DNA from: Pigoraptor vietnamica
Lineage: Eukaryota; Opisthokonta; Filasterea
Length of the DNA stretch: 20,061 nucleotides
NCBI GenBank assembly: GCA_943704525.1
Contig: CALSCQ010000450.1
Span: forward strand, 1-20,061
Reading direction: 5' to 3'
This document shows positions 8,478-16,769 of this stretch, piece by piece. Both the position numbers and the translations under genes were made by a program. The notes beneath the pieces are model-generated. The model was not told where the DNA came from and ran no database searches. It saw nothing but the letters and a program-made list of their open reading frames with translations. The stretch's first letter is position 1, and every line of letters starts with the position of its first letter.

Positions 8478-10302
8478 ATGCCGGCTGGCGGGGTTGAGGT
8501 GGCTCGCGGCGATAATGCGGCGCCGACAATGGGGACGTCGTTGCGATTGTGCGCGAGATGCGAGCCCATCTCGACGACGCGGACGCTCAACTGCGCGGCT
8601 GCGTGGCGCTGAGGTGCATTGAAGACGACATTGCGAGCGTAACGGCGTGCGCGGACGGAGTGGGCGCTGTGTTAGCGGCTATGCGCGCGCACGCAGGACA
8701 CGCGGGCGTGCAGGAGGGAGCGTGCCCCGCGCTGTGGAAGTTGAGCGTGAACGCCGAGAACAGAGAACTCATCGCGCGCGAAGGGGGAGTGAGCGCGGTT
8801 GTGTCGGCCATGCGGGCACACGCGGCTCACGCGGGCGTGCAGGAGCAAGCGTGCGAGGAATTGTCCAAATTGGGTTGCGACCCCCATAACGCGGCGGACA
8901 TTGCGCGGGAGGGCGGAGTGGCGCAATCGTGGCGGCGATGCGCGCGCATGTGGAACTCGCGAGGTTGCAGGAGCAAGCGTGCGAGGCGTTTTATTTCTTG
9001 GGCAAAAACGACGACATTCTGGCGCAAATTGCGCGGGAGGGCGGCGTGGCTGCGATAGTGGCGGCGATGCGAGCGCACGCGGGGCTCCGCTTGCAAGGGC
9101 AAGCGTGCAGGGCAATTTATATAATTGGCAGAAACGACGTCATTCAGGCTCAAATCGCGCGGGAGGGCGTGGTGGGTGCGATTGTGGTGGTAATGCGCGC
9201 GCACGCGGGAATCGCGAGCTTGCAGGAAAAGGCCTGCAGGGTGTTTGCGGTAATTGGCAAAAACGGCGTCATTCGTGAGCAAATCGCGCGGGAGGGAGGA
9301 GTGGGTGCGATTGTGGTGGCGTTGCGCGCGCACGAGGGTGTCGTGAGCTTGCAGGAACATGCGTGCAGGTTGTTTGCGATTATTGGCAAAGCGGACGACA
9401 TTCGTAAGCAAATCGCGCTGGAGGGGGGAGTGGGTGCAGTTGTCGCGGCGATGCGCGCGCACGCGGGAGTGGCGAGCTTGCAGGAACAAGCCTGCTTTGC
9501 GTTTTTGATATTGAGCGCGAACAGAGACATAGAGCAACAAATAGTGCGGGAAGGCGGAATAGGTGCGGTTGTCGCGGCGATGCGCGCACACGCGGGAGTC
9601 GCGAGCGTTCAAAGGCAGGCCTCGGGAGTGTTGATGGCTCTGGGCGAGAAGGACGAGTACAATGAACTCCTTGGGCGGGAGGGCGGAATAGGTGCGATTG
9701 TGGCGGCGATGCGCGCGCACGTCGACAACGTCGCCATTCTGAATAATGCCTGTTTCGTGCTGCGAGATTTTTGCCGCGAAGCATCGAGTTGCGCTGTTGT
9801 TGAGTGGGGCGGCGTGAGCGCGACCATCGCTGCGATGCGTTTGCATGCGGACAACGCGGACCTTCAGGCGGTGGCGTGTTCAGCCCTTCACGCCATGTAC
9901 TGTTACGCTGGCGACATGACTCGCGACTACAAGGCACTCGTTGCGCGAGAGGGTGGAGTTGGTGCGATTTTGGCGGCGATGCGCTCGCATGCGGAAAACG
10001 CGTTTGTGCAGTTCGAAGCATGCTATGCATTAAGTAACCTGTGTGACGACAATGACGACTGCGCGGCACTCGTTGCGCGGGAGGGTGGCGTGGCGGCAAT
10101 TGTGGCGGCGATGCGTGCGCATGCGGAGGACGCACTGTGCAGGAGAATGGGCGCTGCGCTCGGAGTGCTGGGGCAAGCGGAGGCGAACTTGCCTGCGATC
10201 CGAAATGCGGGTGGTGTGGAACTGATCCGCGAGGCTCTGCGGGCACACCCCGAGGAGGCGCGCGATTCTGGGATGGGCGCTCGCTGTTATCATCGTGGAT
10301 GA
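8478..10302 (+). CDS. Armadillo-repeat solenoid protein, frame broken twice
   Basis: About 14 armadillo-like repeats of 42-43 residues, each with the core REGGVxAIVAAMRAHA followed by QEQAC and a short hydrophobic helix. Such ARM solenoids are protein-binding scaffolds; no catalytic domain is seen. The reading frame changes twice: near 8531-8534 (GGGG) and near 8921 (GTGGCG before CAATC). Each is repaired in the repeat alignment by one extra G, so both look like single-base losses in G-rich sequence: sequencing errors, or real mutations making a pseudogene. The frame is then open from about 8924 to the TGA at 10300-10302. With both bases counted the protein would be 608 residues. The start at ATG 8478 is tentative; the first certain repeat residues begin near 8535. 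The last repeats (after 9795) are more diverged, which supports a once or still functional gene. It is divergent from the kinase gene. Confidence 0.75.
9025..9795 (+). repeat. Tandem 129-bp coding repeats in the ARM gene
   Basis: Equivalent positions (the CAA/CTC codon before the RExGG core) recur at 9025, 9151, 9280, 9409, 9538 and 9667: one step of 126 and four of exactly 129 bases. DNA similarity is high, so the central units arose by recent tandem duplication or are kept alike by gene conversion. Confidence 0.9.
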
Positions 10303-10356
10303 GAGTGAGCTAATTCAATTGGGGTGAAATGTAGAGAATATTCGCCCAGTAGCTGC

Positions 10357-10408
10357 GTGTGTGTGTGTGTGTGTGTGTGTGTCTGTGTCTGTGTCTGTGT
10401 CTGTGTCT

Positions 10409-10461
<53 letters not shown>
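10357..10461 (+). repeat. (GT)n microsatellite with TGTGTC core
   Basis: A GT tract of about 105 bases, interrupted in the middle (about 10378-10412) by roughly six TGTGTC hexamers. It lies about 55 bases beyond the ARM-gene stop, in its 3' region. Confidence 0.95.
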
Positions 10462-10463
<2 letters not shown>

Positions 10464-11080
10464 AAGCCGAGCCGAGAATGGTAGCGGAGCTAATTGCTCT
10501 CAGTTGAATGCGGACCGGAAATCTTCACGGTACAGTGAATTGAAATAGTTGCAGTGCACTACTGAGAGGCCGCAATACAGCCAGAACCACAGTGCCAATA
10601 GTGTACCGGCTGAGCATACGGAGCCGCTTCAGTCGTGTCCGAGTCTCCGGCAGTCAGATGGTCGGAACCGTGAGCCAGCGGCGAAGCACCGCTCGGCATG
10701 GGCCGGCTCTCAGTTGGTGTTTCTTCCGGCGGTGTCAGTCGTCTCTGAGTCAGTATAGTCACGGACTGGAGCCGAGCCGGCGCCAGTACACCTGCCGGCC
10801 ACGTTACGGCGGCGATGGTCTGGGGTACTAAATTAGAGCAGTACCCTCGATTGTTTCGCACCGGCGAACTGTGTGGACACACTGTCTTGACAAAAGAGGA
10901 ATTTCGTGATGTCACGGATTCTGAGTGTTACCAATTCCACTCGGATAACTTTTTATTATGTATTGATATTTGTATGAAAATAAGGATATGTGGATATGGA
11001 CATTATATCGTTAATTTTCCAAGTCATGCCGCAAAAATAGATACACACACGTCATGCATACGCGGCACATGAGCTACTCG

Positions 11081-11081
<1 letters not shown>
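10462..11081. other. Unrecognised segment of atypical composition
   Basis: About 620 bases between two long microsatellites. It lacks the CGCG-rich texture of the neighbouring genes, and its right part (about 10900-11050) is clearly AT-rich. An open frame with an ATG at 10815 and stop at 11072 would encode 85 residues; it matches nothing I recognise, and its end is simple-repeat sequence. Short motifs recur inside, such as GCTCTCAGTTG and GAGCCGAGCC. It could be a decayed insertion, a noncoding RNA or spacer; I found no clear terminal inverted repeats or target-site duplication. Confidence 0.35.

Positions 11082-11139
<58 letters not shown>
11082..11139 (+). repeat. (AC)29 microsatellite
   Basis: Perfect dinucleotide tract followed by a CA-rich degenerate stretch to about 11200, ending just before the candidate TATA element of the VWA gene. 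Confidence 0.97.
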
Positions 11140-11142
<3 letters not shown>

Positions 11143-11214
11143 ACGCACACGCACACACGTTACACACACGCACACGCACACTGTTCGCACGCGCACACAC
11201 ACCCTTGCGCAAGG

Positions 11215-11222
11215 TATATATG
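11215..11222 (+). promoter_or_regulatory. Candidate TATA box of the VWA gene
   Basis: TATATATG about 150 bases upstream of the ATG at 11369, at the end of a CA-rich tract. Transcription would start around 11245, giving a leader of about 120 bases. The same arrangement (CA tract, TATA, leader) is seen at the dehydrogenase gene. Confidence 0.45.
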
Positions 11223-11368
11223 TGCGCGGATTCCCTTACATTTCATCAACTGAAAAGCACACAGCGCAAACTCAACGGCTCTCTACCCACTCGAGCGTTT
11301 CACGCTGGGATCCCACCTGTTAACTCTCCACTCACACAGCAATCAACAGACATCAACAGACCGCAACC

Positions 11369-13150
11369 ATGCATATCGTTCCGACCTCCGTTGCCGCGCC
11401 CGCGCCCGCCGCCCCTTCGGGCCCTTCGGTCGCCGTCGAGTGCTTCACGGAGTACAGCGAGTATGGCCACTCTTCTGACGAGGCATGCTTCGCCGTGGCG
11501 CGCCTCAAGGCCATCGCCTACGAAGCCTCCGAGACGGCGCGCGCCCCCGTCGACATTGTCGCTGTGATTGATCGCAGCGGCTCGATGGGCGATGGCAAGC
11601 TCGATCTCGTCAAGCAAACGCTGGCGTTCGTGGTCAAGGAGCTCACGGCGCGCGATCGCCTCGCCATCGTCAGCTACGACGACACGATCACGGTCGACTG
11701 CGACCTGACGACGATGGACTTTGAGGGCAAGCAGTCGCTCCTCTCGCGCGTTAACAGCCTCGTCCCCGGCAACTGCACGAACCTGTCCGGCGGCCTACTT
11801 CAGGGTCTCCGCGTGATGAAGGGCCGGAAGGAGGCGCGCGAAGTGTCGTCGGTGCTCCTGTTCACGGACGGCCTCGCGAATGCCGGCATGACCCAGGCGC
11901 CCGAGATTTGCCGCATGGTGTCGTCCTTCCTCACGGACAGCGCCGAAGAGATGGCAAAGTACGAGACGGAGGACGTGCCGGCCGCCCCCGCGCCCCGCCG
12001 GCAGTCGTTTGTGCAGCGCGCGATGAATTCCATCGGCCTCCAGTCTACGCGGCGCTCGACCTCTCCTCCAAACGCCTCGTTTGCGCCCGCGAGCGCCTCG
12101 CTTGCGTCGAGCGCTACCTCCCTCTCGTCGGCCGCGTCCACGGCGTCTGTTGCCTCTGCCACTGCACCCGCTCCGGCGACTACGGGCAAGCAGAACACAA
12201 CGACCGTCTACACGTTCGGCTTTGGCGGGTGAGTAAGGGGACCTCAGTTGAGCCATGCACGTTCGTGCGTGTGTGAGTGTGTGTCTATGCGTGCCTACGT
12301 GTGTCCGTGTGCGTATGTGTGTACCTCAGCAAGCAAGGCGACTGACGCACGCTCTCCCACCCGCAGTGACCATGATGCTGCGATGCTCAAAGCTATCAGC
12401 GAGACAGGCCGTGGCATGTATTACTACATTCGCGGCGGCGAGGACATTGCCACGTCGTTCGCCGACTGCCTCGGCGGCCTCCTCAGCACGGTCGCGCAGG
12501 GCATCACGGTGACGCTGCGCCCGACCGACGGCGGCGCCCTCGGCACGGTCCACCACGTGGGCAAGGTGACGAAGGAGAGCGGTGTCGTGAAGATTGAGCT
12601 GTGCGACATTCAGAGCGAGGAGGAGCGCAACTTTTTGTTCGAGGTCAAGCTGCCCGCGCGCACGTCGGACGTCCAGGACGAGGTCGCCTTCTCTGCGGAC
12701 ATCGACTATTTTGACGTCGTCGCCGGCGTGCAGCGCCACACGACGTCTCTCGCGCGCGTGAACCGCGTCAAGACGGTCTCGACGACGCGCGCGCAGTCCG
12801 TGGACGTCGACGTTCACAAGACGCGCATGGAGTCGGTGAAGGCGATGGAGGAGGCCAAGGCCAAGGCCGACTCTGGCGACATTGCGGCCGCCCGCGAGCG
12901 CCTCGCGGCCCAGATGGCGGTGATGAAGGGCAAGGCAAAGGCGACGTCGGCGCACCCGCTGAGCAAGAACATTGAGACGGACATGGAAGTGTGTCTGGAC
13001 GGCCTGAAGGACACGCACTCGTACGCGTCGGCCGGCCGCCAGCAGATGAACTCGAAGCAGCAGGCGTGGGGCTACGAGCGCTCGAACGAGGCGTCGGCGA
13101 ACGTGTACGAGACCAAGGCGCGCAAGGCGATGAAGTCCAAGTTCATCTAA
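11369..13150 (+). CDS. VWA-domain protein with C-terminal Vwaint-like region
   Basis: Two exons, 11369-12228 and 12367-13150, joined through a GT-AG intron; the junction restores TFGFGGDHDA, a hallmark of this VWA group. The product is 547 residues. The ATG has a good context (CAACCATGC). The metal-ion-dependent adhesion site is complete: Asp68-x-Ser70-x-Ser72, Thr137 and Asp167 (in FTDGLAN). A Ser/Ala/Thr-rich insert of about 85 residues (about 190-275) interrupts the VWA fold before its last strand. A beta-rich region follows (about 325-420), then a helical segment with ESVKAMEEAKAKADSGDIAAARERL (about 441-466), resembling the Vwaint domain of bacterial and plant VWA proteins. Plant WAV3-type relatives carry a RING finger; none is present here. 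It probably acts as an intracellular metal-dependent binding protein; partners are unknown. No signal peptide is seen. Confidence 0.9.
12229..12366 (+). other. Intron of the VWA gene
   Basis: 138 bases, donor GGCGG|GTGAGT and acceptor CCCACCCGCAG|T, phase 2. It is TG-rich. Translating straight through would hit the TGA within the donor, so splicing is required. Confidence 0.9.
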
Positions 13151-13491
13151 AGCGGCTCTCGGTCCATGAGAGGCGTGTGCGTGTGCGTGTGCGTGCGTGC
13201 AGGCGCAACTGATTCTTATATGGGTGCGCGTGTGAGCGCTGCGTCGCGTGCGTTTTGAAAGCGTTCGCGGCCGCGTCTTTCCTTTTGTAAAAGGCATTGC
13301 GTACACAAAACACGGTGTTTCAGTCTTAGAAGTAGCGATTCCGTCCGCAGTTTAATAGCAATCCTGAGAGTCACAAATAAGCAAGTGCAATCGCAAGTAA
13401 TCCCTTCAGACGGAAAAGCACATAGATTGTACATCCACTGTGTTCGCGGTCACGTGTCGGCCAAAGTCAGACAATTTATGCGCCGACCCGT
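13151..13491. other. Convergent intergenic region
   Basis: 341 bases between the stops of the VWA and DUF2804 genes, holding both 3' ends. Seen: a short GTGTGC-type stretch at about 13168-13200 and a small hairpin CCTTTTGTAAAAGG near 13279. I see no gene and no clear polyadenylation signal. Confidence 0.6.
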
Positions 13492-14529
13492 TCACCACAC
13501 CGAGAGATGGTCCTCCACGACGCCAAACACGCCGTCGATTTCCACGCGCGTCTTCCCCAGCGTCACCGTCCCGTGAAAGTGGCCAAAGGGCTGGCAAAAC
13601 TTGCTCGACACTATGCCAAGCACGCTAATGTCCTCGTGACGCATCCCCGCGGGCGTGAAGGTCAGCTCCACGCGGTTCGCATCCGAGGGATCGCGTCCGG
13701 TGATCTTCCACTGCTCCGTCCCACACGCCATGAAGGATTTCGGCACGTCAAAGTGAACGCCGCGCAGGTCGTACAGGCGACCGTTGTAGAAGAAGGCATT
13801 TTCCATCGAGTGGCCGTCCTCGGTGTCGTACACATCCGACGACAAGTTGAGCCCTGCGAGTGGAAGATACGAATAAAAACAGAGACACGCAATGGATGGG
13901 AGGAGAGTCGGATGCACGATGAGCGCACTCGAAGAGTGTGAACACTTGTACTCATCTCCACGCACACACACATTCACACACACACACACGCACCCGTGCG
14001 CACATACAAACAAACACACACACACACACACGCACACACGCACGCACACACGCACACGCGCACATACACACGCGGACAAAATGCCAAACGTACCGATCTT
14101 GTTTCCCTTCTTGTCAACACCGCTAAAGTTCGCCCACTTCCACTGCGTCACGCGGCGCGCATACGACCGCGTGTAGTCAACCGACACCATCGACTTGTCG
14201 TTCACGGCAATCGTCTCATCGCCCCACGTGAGGCTCCCGTCGTGCGCGTGGATGCCCGCAATCTTGTGAGTGTATGCGGGCGTGTTGTTGCCGAGATCGA
14301 AGAGGAGGGACATGGACTCGTCCGGCACGCGGAACGTGTACTCTCCTGCGACGATGGAGCGGGAATAAGAGCCTCAATATGATTTTCGTATGTGAGTGTA
14401 CGAATGTGTTGGCGCATCACACTATTCTGCGTGCGTGTGCGTGTGTGTGTGTGTGCGTGTGCGTGTGCGTGTGCATGTGCGTGTGCGGGTGCGTGTGCGT
14501 GTGCGTGTGCGGGTGCGTGTGCGTGTGCA

Positions 14530-14560
<31 letters not shown>

Positions 14561-15281
14561 GTGCGTGTGCGTGTGCGTGCGTGCTCGCACGTGTGTGTGT
14601 GCGCGCGCGCGCGTGCGTGCGTGCACAAGACACGCACCCTGCAGTTCCTTCTTCAGCCACTTTCCGTCGGCGTCCTTCCGCCACATCGGCAGCGAGAGTG
14701 ACACGCGCATAAGCCCCGGCACGCCCTCATCCACGTGGTTGATGCGCACGTAATCGTAGCCGCTCGTCCATTTCGTCTCGCCGCGCGCAGAGCTCTCCGC
14801 GAACGTGCACGCCCACCCCAACAGGCTCTTCGCCTGCGCATCGTGCATTGCATTGCGAGGGTGGAAACTACTTAACGGCGACAATAGAACAAGGGTCCTG
14901 CACACATGCACACGCACAGAGCTCTCCCACGCACTAACAGGTATTTCATGAACACAAGCCCCGGACGCAGGCCATTCGGACGCAACACAACGATAAGATG
15001 GGAGAACCTCGAATGCGCCTGTCTAAAGTGACAACGCAGCGTTCCCCTAATGCTTCGCTCCTCACCTGGTACTCGTAAAAGGCGTGATCTCCCTCCCTCT
15101 CGACGACATACGCGAAGCACTGCGCAACGTAGCCGAGCTGAACGATGGCGAATGCCACAAAGTGCGTCGGCGTCGTGAGCGATATGTACTCCCACTCCTT
15201 CAGCCGATAGGGCGCCAGCCACCCGTACCCAGGAAGGCGCGCATCCGCAATGGGCCCGGAGTAGCGTCCGAATCTGCACAC

Positions 15282-15341
<60 letters not shown>

Positions 15342-15650
15342 CGCTCAGCCTCACTCATAAAATGTCCGGGAAACCGACGTATATAACGCGCACGCAAACG
15401 GTGATCATAATGCCAGTGAGACCACGAGAATAAAAAACTCAGCGCTGTAGATGCATGAAAACAACAGCGGTGTTCTGACGACTGCAACACAGCCACAGCA
15501 ACACTCACGCAAATGCCGCGCGAAACACAACCGCGCCACTTAATGACTGCAACTCAGGCACACTCACGCAAAGTCCGCCCTGCCCGACTCTGCATTCCCC
15601 GCGACGGCGGCGGCCTTCGGCGGGGGTCCCTGAGTGAGTTTGAGGGTCAT
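13492..15650 (-). CDS. DUF2804 family protein, five exons
   Basis: Exons 15568-15650, 15066-15273, 14638-14833, 14094-14345 and 13492-13853 join in phase with GT-AG introns to give 366 residues, about the usual family length. Start is the ATG at 15648-15650 (context AAGATGA). Family landmarks recur in order: RYSGPIADARLPG and RLKEWEYISL (about 31-58), then HFVAFAIVQLGYVAQCF; a middle strand-rich part; SLTWGDETIAV and QWKWANFSG (about 197-236); KIGLNLSSDVYDTEDGHSMENAFFYNG spanning the last splice junction (in segments); VELTFTPAG; and the C-terminal GHFHGTVTL with GVFGVVEDHLSVW. DUF2804 proteins are uncharacterised; a lipocalin-like beta fold related to CrtC or Svf1 has been suggested, which I hold only as a possibility. 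No signal peptide or membrane segment is evident. The gene is divergent from the Myb gene and convergent with the VWA gene. Confidence 0.88.
13961..14072. repeat. CA-rich microsatellite in intron 4 of the DUF2804 gene
   Basis: Interrupted (CA)n with CACG variants, TG-rich on the gene strand. It lies entirely inside the intron between exons 4 and 5 (13854-14093). Confidence 0.85.
14421..14585. repeat. GTGTGC hexamer minisatellite in intron 3 of the DUF2804 gene
   Basis: About 160 bases of GTGTGC/GTGCGT units with scattered CATGTG and GCGGGT variants. On the gene strand it reads as CA-rich sequence inside the intron between exons 3 and 4 (14346-14637). All six frames stay open as Cys/Val or His/Thr repeats, which are artefacts. 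Confidence 0.9.
15284..15339. repeat. (CA)28 microsatellite in intron 1 of the DUF2804 gene
   Basis: Perfect tract that reads (TG)28 on the gene strand and ends nine bases from the 3' splice site of exon 2 (TGTGCAG|A). Confidence 0.95.
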
Positions 15651-15865
15651 CTTCCCGCTGCTTGGAACGGCCTCAAAGTAACAACGTGCTCGAGATGCAC
15701 GATGGCATGCGAGCACTTCGTTTTTCGACTGAACGAGGTCGTCTGTAGTGTTGCGTGTGTCTGAATGTGGACCACATGACCCCCCAACGTTCGGTCCGCG
15801 GACAATTATGTCCGGACCGTCAGGACAGTGAGTGACGGCACCGTTTCAGTTCGCGTTCGCGTCCC
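15651..15865. promoter_or_regulatory. Divergent promoter region between DUF2804 and Myb genes
   Basis: 215 bases between two outward start codons. An imperfect palindrome at 15792-15819 pairs CGGTCC-GC-GGAC with GTCCGGACCG across a six-base AATTAT loop, with a two-base bulge. It ends 46 bases from the Myb ATG. It could be a dimeric transcription-factor site. No TATA box is evident. Confidence 0.5.
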
Positions 15866-16692
15866 ATGGTAACTTCAAACCGCACTGAGAACACACTTCT
15901 AAATGAATGCCTTCGCTGTAATATGTCAGAAGAGCACACTGCGCACTCCGGAAGAAATGCATCGAAGCGAACGGCGCGACGGGGACGAGCGTGGTCTGAG
16001 GAGGAGACGAGGTGCGTCGTTTATTTCGTAAAAAACTTGTGTGTGCGAGTGTCGGTGCAGGGAATAGAACCTACGCGCGCCACATTGCAGAGCGCTCACC
16101 GACGGCGTCGCTATGCACGGCGAGGGCGCGTGGCAGGCACTCCTTGATGATGCGCAGTTTGGAGCCGCTCTTGCGACGCGCACCGCAAGCCAACTCGCGG
16201 ACAAGTGGCGCGGCATGACGGCACAGCGGAAGAGAAGCGACTTTGGTACGGTTTTTTGTTGGCTGATTTCGCGTTTGTTATATGTTTTAGTAACTCTATA
16301 TTTGTGTGGCTGTATATGTGGCCTATGTGCGTGAGTGCTTGGCCAGTGGACTTTTTCTTTGAAGCATGTGCGCGTCAAACTCACGTATCCCATTCACCTC
16401 TGTCTTTTCCCCGCGACTCCAACCGCAGCGCCTCGCAAGTTCGCGCTTCTAAACGCCAACCACACCCTCTTTATCTCTGGCGGTCGTCCCGTTGTGTTTG
16501 GCCGCGGTGCTGGGGGAAAGGGGCTCGGTCGTGTGCGACTCCCTCGCGATGCCGCGCTGCGTGCTGCGTCCAGGTGGGACGCCAGTCGCCGCTGAATTGC
16601 CGCCTGCAATAGTCGTGCTGAACTTGCTGTGATCCATTTTGCGACCAAAGGGGTTCGTGCTTCTTTTTGTTCCGTTTGCTTCGTTTTGTTCC

Positions 16693-16769
<77 letters not shown>

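Noticed and set aside
13279-13292. Hairpin CCTTTTGTAAAAGG resembling a terminator
   Set aside because: A six-base stem with a two-base loop in a eukaryotic intergenic region is too short to call, and intrinsic terminators are not expected.
12326-13306. Long antisense open frame across VWA exon 2
   Set aside because: Composition is His/Arg/Leu-rich and typical of a shadow frame; the plus strand has clear VWA homology and splice continuity.
14396-14712. Cys/Val- and His/Thr-repeat open frames
   Set aside because: These are translations of the hexamer minisatellite inside a DUF2804 intron.
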